64,000 nucleotides of DNA. It comes from Candidatus Aenigmatarchaeota archaeon (GTDB lineage: Archaea > Aenigmatarchaeota > Aenigmatarchaeia > JACPZZ01). A program made the translations under genes and the position numbers. The notes beneath the pieces were generated by a model, which worked only from the letters and a program-made list of their open reading frames with translations, had not been told where the DNA came from and searched no databases. Shown in pieces: positions 31,715 to 39,114 of the stretch. The stretch covers positions 80,228 to 144,227 of the forward strand of contig JACQNZ010000002.1 of assembly GCA_016202815.1 (NCBI GenBank), in the 5' to 3' direction. The number at the start of each line of letters is the position of its first letter. Within the stretch, counting starts at the first letter, position 1.

Positions 31715-32347
31715 TTAACATAATTTCTTTGCCGCCCTTGCAGCCAGGTAGCCGAACGCAAAGCCGCCTATGTGCGCCCAGAACGCCACGTTGCTGCCCT
31801 GATAGCCGGCCAGGCTCGCGGCGCCAAAGAACAACTGTATCAAAAACCAGAATCCTATAACAAACCACGCCGGTGTTTCGCTAAGCCAATAACCCATTGA
31901 AGTTGTTATCCTGGCTTTGGGAAACATCACAAGATAGCTTCCGAGTATGCCGGACACCGCGCCCGACGCGCCGATGGACGGTATGTTGGAGGATGGGTCA
32001 ACAAGATACTGCACAAGCGCAGCTATCACACCGGACAATACATACAGGACAAAAAACTTAATCCTGCCGGTTTTATCCTCCACGTTGTCGCCGAATATCC
32101 ACAAATACCACATGTTCCCGAATATGTGGTCTATGCCTGCGTGCAAAAACATTGACGTAAAAATCGTTGCCACAGCAAACGCGGAAGGGAATAGGTATGG
32201 GACAAAACCAAACGTCTGTATGATAGCTTCGAAATTCGAAAGGCTTAACGCAAACGCGGCAACATTGACTAGTATCAGGGCCAGCGTGACAAATGGAAAG
32301 TTTCTGGTTTTTACCGAATCCCCGTACGGGAAAAGCTGGCCTTTCAT
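31715..32347 (-). CDS. Rhomboid-family intramembrane serine protease
   Basis: The 210-residue protein has six membrane helices. The catalytic serine lies in SIGASGAVSGILG (about residue 133) and the histidine in AHIGGFAFGYLAA (about 192). The loop motif HAGIDHIFGNMWYLWIFG (about 69-86) is also typical. Rhomboids cleave membrane-anchored substrates within the membrane. The substrate here is unknown, but the genome encodes many single-helix surface proteins in this window. The start ATG 32347 lies 44 bases after the dCMP deaminase stop, with a hairpin between. Confidence 0.92.
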   Translation of the reverse strand: MKGQLFPYGDSVKTRNFPFVTLALILVNVAAFALSLSNFEAIIQTFGFVPYLFPSAFAVATIFTSMFLHAGIDHIFGNMWYLWIFGDNVEDKTGRIKFFVLYVLSGVIAALVQYLVDPSSNIPSIGASGAVSGILGSYLVMFPKARITTSMGYWLSETPAWFVIGFWFLIQLFFGAASLAGYQGSNVAFWAHIGGFAFGYLAARAAKKLC

Positions 32348-32357
32348 AAACAGTTTA

Positions 32358-32379
32358 GTGGATTTTGTGTTAAATCCAC
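32358..32379 (-). repeat. Hairpin between dCMP deaminase and rhomboid genes
   Basis: Eight-base arms GTGGATTT (32358-32365) and AAATCCAC (32372-32379) enclose a six-base loop, 11 bases after the deaminase stop on the minus strand. It could be a 3' end structure of the deaminase mRNA or part of the rhomboid leader. Confidence 0.5.
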
Positions 32380-32390
32380 ATAGCCCTTTG

Positions 32391-32888
32391 TCAGAAACAA
32401 AGGCTGTCCGCGAGCTTGTTTTTCAGTACGCCGGGGTCAAAGTGGACAAGCTCAACATTGGCGCCCTGCAAAAATCTTCGCGCATGCTCTCCGGGGTAAT
32501 CGCCTGCGTAAACAATTCTCCTGACTCCGGCGTTTATCAGGTTTTTCGCACACGCAACGCAAACACCCGCAGTAACATATAACGTCGCCCCGTCCGTGCT
32601 AACTCCGTGTTTCGCAGCGTAAAGTATTGAATTTTCCTCGGCATGGACGGTCCGGATGCAATGTTCTTTTGTCGAGCCGTCCTCGTCCTCGCGCTTCACG
32701 ATTAGGCAGCCGGCTTCCATGCAATGGGCCATACCGACGGGCGATCCGTTATAGCCTGTTGAAAGTATCCTGTTATCGCGGACAAGAACTGCCCCAACGT
32801 GCCGCCGGTTGCAAGTCGCGCGCGACGCCACCTCGACCGCAATACGCATGAAATATTCGTCAAAACCCGGTCGTTTGGTTTCCGCCAA
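32391..32888 (-). CDS. dCMP deaminase-like zinc enzyme
   Basis: The 165-residue protein of the cytidine deaminase fold probably converts dCMP to dUMP for thymidylate synthesis. The zinc site is HAEEN (H-A-E, about residue 83) with VCVACAKN (C-x-x-C, about 110-113). The usual proline before the first cysteine (PC) is replaced by valine. An N-terminal region with SRATCNRRHVGAVLV and STGYNGSP is characteristic of deoxycytidylate deaminases. A ComEB-like role cannot be excluded but is less likely in an archaeon. Confidence 0.9.
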   Translation of the reverse strand: MAETKRPGFDEYFMRIAVEVASRATCNRRHVGAVLVRDNRILSTGYNGSPVGMAHCMEAGCLIVKREDEDGSTKEHCIRTVHAEENSILYAAKHGVSTDGATLYVTAGVCVACAKNLINAGVRRIVYAGDYPGEHARRFLQGANVELVHFDPGVLKNKLADSLCF

Positions 32889-32949
32889 ATAATCACTTTA
32901 TATCAGATCTTGGCTGCGATTTAAATATCTGTTTTCGCGAGAATTATCT

Positions 32950-33822
32950 ATGGCTGCGAACCGCGTCGAAGGCACGCCGGAAAATTACTCCCAGCTGTAT
33001 TGTTCTGGCAGGGAGAACGCAAAAATTTGGTTTTTCGGCGCACCGCTCGACAGGACCACAACCTACCTGAAAGGCACGTCAAAGGGCCCGAAAGCGATCA
33101 GGGACGCGATGATACAAACAGAAGAATATGACATACGCACGGATTCAAACATTCTTGATACAGGCCTGTTCGACCTCGGTGACATCGCATTGGTGGATGG
33201 AAAAGAAACGGAGAGCGTGCGTGAAAAAACCGCGGATATTTTAAGAAACGGCAAAACGCCTCTTATGTTCGGCGGTGAACACTCTGTCACGTTGGGAGTT
33301 GTCCAGGCCATAAAGAATTCCGGCTGCGACTTTAAGGTCGTCAGTTTCGACGCGCACGCCGACCTCCGTGACACTTTCGAGTTTGACAGGAACAACCACG
33401 CGTGCGTGATGAGAAGAATTGCCGACGAGCTCGGAAAAGACGGCATAATGGAAATTGGTATCCGTTCAACCGCCGAAGAGGAGAAAATATTTTCTGACAG
33501 GATGGTATTCCGTTATCAATTACGCGACAACTTCGAAGTTGCGAAGAAAAAACTTTTGGATTTTGTCAAAGGCGCAAGCGTTTACATAACCGTTGACATG
33601 GACTGCCTCGATCCGGGCATCGCGCCCGGCGTCGGGACTCCGGAACCGGACGGGTTGTTGTACCATGAAGTTTACGAATTGATGAAAGTTTTGAAAAACG
33701 CAAAAAAAATAGTCGGCATGGATATCGTTGAATTAAGGCCGTTACCGGACAACAACGTCACGGAAATGACCGCTTCAAAGCTTTTGTTCGAGACAATAGC
33801 GCAGCTAAAGGACAGGATTTAA
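32950..33822 (+). CDS. speB: Agmatinase/arginase-family ureohydrolase
   Basis: The 290-residue binuclear manganese enzyme most likely hydrolyses agmatine to putrescine and urea. Metal ligands are seen in GGEHSVTLG (about residue 119), SFDAHADLRD (about 138-147, D-x-H-x-D) and TVDMDCLDPGIAPGVGTPEP (about 217-236, D-x-D). In archaea this supplies putrescine for spermidine and thus for the deoxyhypusine of IF5A, which is encoded 350 bases downstream on the other strand. Arginase or formiminoglutamase activity is possible but less likely. Confidence 0.92.
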   Translation: MAANRVEGTPENYSQLYCSGRENAKIWFFGAPLDRTTTYLKGTSKGPKAIRDAMIQTEEYDIRTDSNILDTGLFDLGDIALVDGKETESVREKTADILRNGKTPLMFGGEHSVTLGVVQAIKNSGCDFKVVSFDAHADLRDTFEFDRNNHACVMRRIADELGKDGIMEIGIRSTAEEEKIFSDRMVFRYQLRDNFEVAKKKLLDFVKGASVYITVDMDCLDPGIAPGVGTPEPDGLLYHEVYELMKVLKNAKKIVGMDIVELRPLPDNNVTEMTASKLLFETIAQLKDRI

Positions 33823-34151
33823 TTTTCATCAGGATTGCGTGACGCCTCGGCATAAAGATCGTCTATGGCTTGCCTGAATATGTTGGCCATCCTTTGCTGC
33901 CTGACCCTTACCGTTTTGCTGCCTCTGTAATTGATCAGTGCCATAACCGGAGCGCCATCCGCAACGCAAAAGCATGATGAGTTCGTGTGATAGTTTGGAT
34001 AATTGGCTGAATACCTGCCCACACGCATACCCAGCCTTCGGTAAGTTTCGTCAGTCCCTTCAGGGCTGGTAGCACACACGACGGCAACGTTTCCGTGGTC
34101 GTGCCTCCTTATCTGAAAACCTCTGTAATTTTTTTCCAGAATTATCGGCAT
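33819..34151 (-). CDS. Hypothetical protein
   Basis: The 110-residue protein starts MPIILEKNYRGFQIRRHDHG. ATG 34151 is chosen because the upstream extension is a short hydrophobic stretch. It appears to be a mixed alpha/beta soluble protein with NYPNYHTNSSCFCVADG in the middle and a helical C-terminus (QQRMANIFRQAIDDLYAEA). Its stop overlaps the agmatinase stop by four bases in convergent orientation. It starts 20 bases after the IF5A stop and is probably co-transcribed. No family was recognised. Confidence 0.65.
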   Translation of the reverse strand: MPIILEKNYRGFQIRRHDHGNVAVVCATSPEGTDETYRRLGMRVGRYSANYPNYHTNSSCFCVADGAPVMALINYRGSKTVRVRQQRMANIFRQAIDDLYAEASRNPDEN

Positions 34152-34171
34152 AACAAACAACCAGACCAAAA

Positions 34172-34573
34172 TCAGTCTTTGCTCTTGGCTTCCCTTAGGA
34201 TTTTCTTTCCGATCAGTTCCCAGTACAGAACTTCGCCGCCTTCCTTTAATTCGGATTTCAGCTCTTCCGGTATTTCCGCTTCAAACTGGGAATAATCCAT
34301 CATGTCCATCAGCTGGGCCGTGCTTCCGGATATCGCCAGCACCTGGGCCACTTTTTTCAGGATTATTGGGATATCGATCTCCGAATCCGCCGGCTTCACG
34401 ACAGACCTGCGGCGGCCGTCAAAAATTCCGTTTGCCTCCATCCGCGCCTTCGCAGAACCGTGTTTTCCGGACTTGGACATGTCTATGCTCGCGACTTTGC
34501 AGACCTCACCGTCAATGAGAACAAATTGGCCGGGCTTGAGGTGTTTTATCGCAGCTGTCGTGGTTTCCGCCAT
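34172..34573 (-). CDS. eif5A: Translation initiation factor 5A
   Basis: The 133-residue factor helps ribosomes through difficult peptide bonds. The hypusination loop SKSGKHGSAK (about residues 33-42) is intact, with the lysine of GKHG as the modified residue. The N-terminal SH3-like barrel and C-terminal OB fold have normal archaeal length. The polyamine supply for hypusine connects it to the agmatinase gene close by. ATG 34573 is followed at once by AETTTAAIKHLKPGQ, the usual N-terminus. Confidence 0.96.
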   Translation of the reverse strand: MAETTTAAIKHLKPGQFVLIDGEVCKVASIDMSKSGKHGSAKARMEANGIFDGRRRSVVKPADSEIDIPIILKKVAQVLAISGSTAQLMDMMDYSQFEAEIPEELKSELKEGGEVLYWELIGKKILREAKSKD

Positions 34574-34642
34574 GTAATCATCTTTGCCTTACAAAAATCA
34601 AATCAATACAACATATGATTGCCGCACGCTTAAATTCCTTTT

Positions 34643-34846
34643 TTATCTGGAAGCCAGCTTGATGTCTTCGCGTTTCACAGTCACGCGGCCGGCATGGTTT
34701 GCCGCCGCAATGGCTTCCCGTGCTATCTGTTCCGCAATTTCTGTTAAAACTTCGTTTAACGCATTTACCGCCGACAAAGAAACGCGCTCGGCCCCGGCCT
34801 TCCTCGCAATTCTTTCCAGCGGCGCCGAAGGGAAAGATCCTGTCAT
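34643..34846 (-). CDS. Archaeal histone
   Basis: The 67-residue histone-fold DNA-binding protein carries LERIARKAGAERVSLSA (alpha1 to loop 1), NEVLTEIAEQIAREAIAAA (alpha2) and GRVTVKREDIKLA (loop 2 to alpha3), complete and with no tail. Starts at 34846 (MTGSFPS) or 34855 (MTIMTGS) are both possible. A longer reading would only translate the repeat element upstream (KKLNQKR). The same peptide-like string would be produced at ftsZ, which shows that it comes from a DNA repeat and not from the protein. Confidence 0.95.
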   Translation of the reverse strand: MTGSFPSAPLERIARKAGAERVSLSAVNALNEVLTEIAEQIAREAIAAANHAGRVTVKREDIKLASR

Positions 34847-34860
34847 AATCGTCATTCTCT

Positions 34861-34913
34861 TTTGGTTGAGCTTTTTTGGAAAGCTCATTCGGTTAACCTT
34901 TTCTAAAAAGGTT
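34861..34913 (-). repeat. AAGCTT-type intergenic repeat in the histone leader
   Basis: Two hairpins are present: GAGCTTT/AAAGCTC (34868-34886) and AACCTTTT/AAAAGGTT (34895-34913). In minus-strand sense the element ends AGCTCAACCAAAAG directly before the histone start region, matching AGCTTAAGCAAAAG before the ftsZ ribosome binding site. Confidence 0.7.
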
Positions 34914-34950
34914 ATATGAAAAACGTGATATATATACATTGGAAAACTTC

Positions 34951-35046
34951 AGGCGAATTTTTACCGTGTCGCCGGTTGCGCCAATGCCGTAACCGTTTCT
35001 GTCGTCCGGCAAAAAACCGCTGCGCAAGTCTGGGCCAACTTCGCCT
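34951..35046. ncRNA. Possible structured RNA, strand unknown
   Basis: A 96-base segment in the gap between the histone gene and the gene at 35096 is closed by AGGCGAA (34951-34957) and TTCGCCT (35040-35046). It contains further complementary pieces: GCCGG (34971-34975) with CCGGC (35006-35010), and TTGCGC (34976-34981) with GCGCAA (35022-35027). It is richer in G and C than the AT-rich promoters on both sides, and a TATA-like TATATATA lies at 34929-34936. It does not fold as a tRNA and lacks clear C/D or H/ACA boxes. Confidence 0.3.
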
Positions 35047-35095
35047 TATAAGCGCCGATAGCTTTAAATGCTTGACTGCGAGAATCATTTAGCTG

Positions 35096-35503
35096 ATGCG
35101 GAAAGCGTCAAAAAGTGATTTTATGGCTACGAAAACTCCTTGGGTAGAAATGTGGGACAGGTTTGAACCGACCGCTCCTGTAATGGCCTCTTACATGAAA
35201 GGCGAACCAGTATCCGTTAAAACTCACCCTACTTTTGTAATGGACGTCACGTTAGAGCCTGGCCCTGACAAATTGCCCGGCTACGAATTCCTAACCAACG
35301 AATTTGCAGGCAGTTATCTAGTTGGCAAATGCCCGGGTGGCAGAGTTCATGTTTTAGGCTCTCACAACGCTGTTGTACAAACATACAAGGAGCGCGGATT
35401 TGCGGATGTAAGGCTCGGCCTTCCTGTGGGTGACGCCGCTCGGCTGGGCCCGGAATTTGCTGTGGCTGTTTACGTAACTCGCCCACAAGAAAGAGGTCGA
35501 TAA
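35096..35503 (+). CDS. Hypothetical protein upstream of TFB
   Basis: The product is a 135-residue soluble protein, or 126 residues if the ATG at 35123 (MATKTPWVEMWDRF) is used. It is beta-rich with segments THPTFVMDVTLEPGPD and NEFAGSYLVGKCPGGRVHVL. The TATA-like GCTTTAAATG (35060-35069) lies about 27 bases ahead of ATG 35096, which would make that start nearly leaderless. The TFB gene follows after two bases, so they share a transcript. I recognise no family. Confidence 0.7.
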   Translation: MRKASKSDFMATKTPWVEMWDRFEPTAPVMASYMKGEPVSVKTHPTFVMDVTLEPGPDKLPGYEFLTNEFAGSYLVGKCPGGRVHVLGSHNAVVQTYKERGFADVRLGLPVGDAARLGPEFAVAVYVTRPQERGR

Positions 35504-35505
35504 TC

Positions 35506-36453
35506 ATGGTCAAGAAAGAAGAAAAGAAAAAGGATTTTGTCTGCCCGGAATGCGGTTCGAAGCGCGTCCAGGAGGATGCGAGCCGCGCTGAATTGGTCTG
35601 CATGAAATGCGGCCTTGTCATCAAGGAATCAATGATTGACATGACGCAAGAGTGGAGAGCGTTTGACGAGGAACAGAGGTCGAAACGCGCACGCACCGGT
35701 GCGCCGTTAACGCACACAAAGCACGACAAGGGCATGACAACCGAAATCGGCAAAGGTCCGGGCGAACTGTTCAAGGTTTCTACAAAAAAGCGCGCCCAGT
35801 ATTACAGGCTGCAGAAATGGCACAAAAGGCTGATCGAAAGCAAGGACAGGAATTTATCTTACGCTTTGTCCGAGCTTCAGAGGCTGGTTTCTTACCTTGG
35901 CTTGTCGAAAAGCGTACACGAACAGGTCGCGCAGTTGTACGAGCAGGCCGTCGACAAAGGTCTCGTAAGGGGGCGCTCAATGGAATCCGTTATTGCGGCT
36001 TTAATGTATGCGATGTGCCGTGAATATAACACTCCACGCACGCTGGACGAAATCGCAGAAGCATCTGGCGTAGAAAAGAGGGAAATAGGTAAAACTTACC
36101 GCTATGTTTCACGCGAAATAGGAATTAGGATTCTTCCTGCCAAACCGCAGGATTACATTCCGCGCTTCGCTTCTATGCTCAATTTAAACGACAAAGTCCA
36201 GGCAAAAGCCGTCGAAGTTTTGGAAAAGGCCGGTAAGTTCGATGTGACGTCAGGCAAAGGCCCCACGGGTGTTGCGGCTGCGGCGTTGTACATCGCTGCC
36301 GTATTGTGCGGTGAACGACGCACACAGCGGGAGGTTGCGGATGTTGTTGGTGTCACGGAAGTCACCATTAGAAACAGGTATAAAGAGATAGTCAACAAGC
36401 TCGGCATCGAGGAAGAAGTAGAGAAAAATATTGAGACAATGAGCGGTCAATAA
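35506..36453 (+). CDS. tfb: Transcription initiation factor B (TFIIB homologue)
   Basis: The 315-residue factor recruits RNA polymerase to TATA/BRE promoters. The N-terminal zinc ribbon has CPECGSKRVQ and CMKCGLVIKE (about residues 12-45), the B-finger region follows, and two cyclin-like repeats fill about 115-210 and 215-305 (for example SVIAALMYAMCRE and GVAAAALYIAAVLCGE). All typical parts are present and the length is normal. The three-prime end overlaps the convergent LAGLIDADG gene by seven bases. Confidence 0.97.
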   Translation: MVKKEEKKKDFVCPECGSKRVQEDASRAELVCMKCGLVIKESMIDMTQEWRAFDEEQRSKRARTGAPLTHTKHDKGMTTEIGKGPGELFKVSTKKRAQYYRLQKWHKRLIESKDRNLSYALSELQRLVSYLGLSKSVHEQVAQLYEQAVDKGLVRGRSMESVIAALMYAMCREYNTPRTLDEIAEASGVEKREIGKTYRYVSREIGIRILPAKPQDYIPRFASMLNLNDKVQAKAVEVLEKAGKFDVTSGKGPTGVAAAALYIAAVLCGERRTQREVADVVGVTEVTIRNRYKEIVNKLGIEEEVEKNIETMSGQ

Positions 36454-37598
36454 ATATTTTTATTTTCTTCGGCAGCTTTAATTCCGTTCTCTGTCAAAGA
36501 ATAAAATTTCACATAAACTCTGCCGATTTTTGTCGGTTTTGATTGCATCAAAAAGCCGCCTTTAACAAGTTTGAATAAATGCTCGGACTTTATAGTTCCG
36601 ATGTTTATCTTCAGTTCTTCTGCTAATTCCTTCGCATTTTTAGAAACCCCTCCTGCCAAAGATCTGAGAATAAGTTTTTTAGCCTCGCCTTTCCTATACT
36701 GGAAAGATTTAAAATTACCCATTCCGAAATAGAACCGTTCCTTTTTCTTTGGATGTAAATCGCACAATTTCCAATAAGCAACCTTCTCGAAGTTGGTTCT
36801 GCCGTGAATAAGAACTGAACCCTGATGGGTTATGATTTTGTCCTCGCTAGGATCTATGTTTAATTTATACAAAAAACGTCTGACTAGAACTCTTTCCTCT
36901 TTATCTTCTATTGCTATCAAAATTTCTCCCAGTTGATTACTCTTATCGGATCTTACATGCACGTTAGCTTCACATGCTATTAATCCTCTGATAAATGCTG
37001 CCACAAATTCAGTTTTAGAAAAAGCTATTTCTATCGCCTTATCATAAATGATCTTTACGATGTAACCGAGAATACGAGATTGGATTATCAAATCTACAAA
37101 AGTGTAATTGCGGGTCTCGTTTACACTACCCTTAAAAAATCGTGATTTGTCTACCCCCAAACCCTTTGACACCGCAGCCTCTTCCGAGGACAATTCTTTT
37201 TCCAATATTGTAGGCACCGAAACTCTGACCATGAAATCATTTGGAGACAAACCCAAAAGTGCAGCAAATTTCAAAAAACCTTTATGCAACTCGATTTCGG
37301 TGTTCGCAAACCCAAAAACAGAATAGTGATCTAAATATCTACGCTTTCTGCCATCCCCCGCCCACAACCCGAACCCCTCGAACAAAAGCTCGCATATCGG
37401 GATGTAACGGCTGATAACAACCGGTTTAGGCTGCCCGCCCTTCACTCCATACTTGTCACAATAAACCTCAATCTTTCCTTCTCCAGCATCTTTCCACAAA
37501 ATCCGCTTGCCGCTGGGCAGCTGCGATGGCAGGATTTGAATAACATCAACGGCCTGCATCGCAGCAAAAGGTAACTCCAGCAAGCTCAATTGCGGCAT
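36447..37598 (-). CDS. Free-standing LAGLIDADG-type protein with winged-helix tail
   Basis: The 383-residue protein contains two diverged LAGLIDADG helices: ELLFEGFGLWAGDGRK (about residues 69-84) and FVAAFIRGLIACEANVHV (about 198-215), each followed by the expected beta-rich part. The C-terminal ~85 residues look like a winged helix (AKELAEELKINIGTIKSEHL). The second helix has E in place of the catalytic acid plus glycine arrangement (ACEAN), so activity is uncertain. Homing endonucleases normally sit in introns or inteins, but this one is not inside another gene. It could be a regulator or an orphaned endonuclease. Codon use seems more AT-rich than in neighbours. Confidence 0.75.
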   Translation of the reverse strand: MPQLSLLELPFAAMQAVDVIQILPSQLPSGKRILWKDAGEGKIEVYCDKYGVKGGQPKPVVISRYIPICELLFEGFGLWAGDGRKRRYLDHYSVFGFANTEIELHKGFLKFAALLGLSPNDFMVRVSVPTILEKELSSEEAAVSKGLGVDKSRFFKGSVNETRNYTFVDLIIQSRILGYIVKIIYDKAIEIAFSKTEFVAAFIRGLIACEANVHVRSDKSNQLGEILIAIEDKEERVLVRRFLYKLNIDPSEDKIITHQGSVLIHGRTNFEKVAYWKLCDLHPKKKERFYFGMGNFKSFQYRKGEAKKLILRSLAGGVSKNAKELAEELKINIGTIKSEHLFKLVKGGFLMQSKPTKIGRVYVKFYSLTENGIKAAEENKNIY

Positions 37599-37677
37599 AC
37601 TAGTTTATTGGAAATTTTGGATGACGTGGTTTTCGGGTGGACGGGATTCCGGTACAGGGTAGGATGTTCCTACAGTA

Positions 37678-38460
37678 TCAGGCAAACCCATAACCGCGCC
37701 TTCTCCGGTTGTAAATGTTCTCTATCTGACGGCTTAGCCAGGAATTTTTTATAACGTCCGAAACTTTAGCGCTCGTGGAACGCAAAACGCCTTTCAGCCG
37801 GTTTTTAAAATCGTGATACGCCCCGGCGCTCCCGTCTCTGGAGAGGGCGCTTTCCGTGACCAGGTCCGTGGCCGCCTCGTTCACTTCTCTGGATTCTATG
37901 TGCCGCGTCAAACCGTGCGACAATTCATGGGTCATTGTATAAATGGCGCCTTTCCCGTCTTCGATTTTATCCAATATTCCCCGGTAGACTTCGTCAAGGC
38001 TGCTTAACAGAGGCCGCAAGCTGGCGTATTTTCTGTAAAGGTGGCCTATGTTTCTCTTCGCATCCGAATAAAAACTTTTGGCCCAACGGTTTTTTTGCGT
38101 GCCCGGTATCAGGCCTTCGTCAATCGCCACAACGTCCCTTCCAAAACCGTCTCTGTACCTCATGGCCTCAATTTGCCCATCGGGTAAGAAGTAGCTGCCT
38201 TCGGGCGTGTGCACAGTATAACCGCTTTCCGGCCGGAAAAAATCACCGACCTCGATCCTGTCCGGCGATACCCGCCCGCGCACTCCGTTTTTGCCCATCC
38301 ATCCCTTCAATGAAGAATAACCCTCGCCAAAGATGGACCGGATTTGGCCAAGGTGGGCGTTATTGCCCCTGTATTCTATCGAATCTGGTTCGGCGTAAGC
38401 CTGCCTGTGAAAAGAACTGCCGGAAAAAAGTTCGCCGGCAAGGTTTCTGTAAAAGCCCAT
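37678..38460 (-). CDS. Gluzincin-like zinc metalloprotease domain protein
   Basis: The 260-residue protein contains YTMTHELSHGLTRHI (about residues 172-186), the H-E-x-x-H zinc motif, followed after about 15 residues by REVNEAATDLVTE, in which NEAATD matches the third-ligand helix of thermolysin-like gluzincins (N-E-x-x-x-D). There is no signal peptide or membrane helix, so it may act in the cytoplasm. The N-terminal half resembles no domain I know and could be an inhibitory or substrate-binding part. The C-terminus is basic (RRRRGYGFA). Confidence 0.75.
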   Translation of the reverse strand: MGFYRNLAGELFSGSSFHRQAYAEPDSIEYRGNNAHLGQIRSIFGEGYSSLKGWMGKNGVRGRVSPDRIEVGDFFRPESGYTVHTPEGSYFLPDGQIEAMRYRDGFGRDVVAIDEGLIPGTQKNRWAKSFYSDAKRNIGHLYRKYASLRPLLSSLDEVYRGILDKIEDGKGAIYTMTHELSHGLTRHIESREVNEAATDLVTESALSRDGSAGAYHDFKNRLKGVLRSTSAKVSDVIKNSWLSRQIENIYNRRRRGYGFA

Positions 38461-38552
38461 AATATTTCTTATTTCATCAAAAATAAAACTACGTAATCTT
38501 TAAAAGGCGGGTTGGACATCTAATTATTAATAAAGTGTCTGGAGGAATACGG

Positions 38553-38753
38553 ATGTTCGGAATTTTCAAGAAAGGTGCAAAAAAAGCTGCCAAAAAATCC
38601 GGCAGCAAAAAGGCTTTCGGCGGGTTTGCCATAAACTTTGCCGGCCGGAAGGAAACTTTGGAGCAGGTTTTCGGATCGAAGCCGATCGGTCCAAGTGAAA
38701 TGACCAAACGGATCTGGAAATTTGTCAAGAGCAGGCGCCTCGGGTCAAGATAA
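38553..38753 (+). CDS. Small basic protein with half a SWIB-like domain
   Basis: The 66-residue protein starts MFGIFKKGAKKAAKKSG. ATG 38553 has GGAGG seven bases upstream, so the longer reading from 38535 is rejected. The basic lead is followed by TLEQVFGSKPIGPSEMTKRI and WKFVKSRRLG, which follow the pattern of the first half of a SWIB/MDM2 domain (L-x-x-V-x-G-x-x-P-x(2)-x-E-x-x-K-x-I-W-x-x-I/V-K-x-x-x-L). The second half of the domain is missing and the frame stops cleanly. It may be a nucleoid-associated basic protein. Confidence 0.6.
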   Translation: MFGIFKKGAKKAAKKSGSKKAFGGFAINFAGRKETLEQVFGSKPIGPSEMTKRIWKFVKSRRLGSR

Positions 38754-38805
38754 ACTTCTTCGGGTTCGGCTAGCCGCTTAAATGCCTAAGCGTCTTTATT
38801 TTTTC

Positions 38806-39084
38806 ATGACCGTACTAACGGCCTCTGAGTTGGATGGCCTGTTTGAAGTGCAGTTGGATGCGAAGGTTTTGGTGTACCATTACAAAAGTGTGCTTCGGAG
38901 GGCGCTGAGGTATGAAACAATGCTCCGGGGCGACGGTTTATCCGCAGGCTGGCTGCTAAACGCCAGCCACGCACAGCTTGTGGGAAGGATGATATATTCC
39001 AGCTATCGCGCCTTGCAGGCGCCCGGCTTTGAGCGCGAAGTTCGCCGTTTAGTCGAAGAACATTACGCCCGTCAGGACGTTTGA
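38806..39084 (+). CDS. Hypothetical small helical protein
   Basis: The 92-residue protein starts MTVLTASELDGLF. A start at 38782 would add eight residues, but the TATA-like CGCTTAAATG at 38772-38781 places transcription near 38800 and favours 38806. It is mostly helical and leucine/arginine-rich (YHYKSVLRRALRYETML, then GFEREVRRLVEEHYA). It has no cysteines or membrane helix. It lies alone on the plus strand before the pilin-like gene at 39115, 30 bases away. No family was recognised. Confidence 0.6.
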   Translation: MTVLTASELDGLFEVQLDAKVLVYHYKSVLRRALRYETMLRGDGLSAGWLLNASHAQLVGRMIYSSYRALQAPGFEREVRRLVEEHYARQDV

Positions 39085-39114
39085 TTTTAATACGGTTGGC
39101 TGAGTAATTTTATT

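Noticed and set aside
34951-35046. tRNA with introns closed by AGGCGAA/TTCGCCT
   Set aside because: No T-loop or T-stem adjoins the supposed acceptor on either strand.
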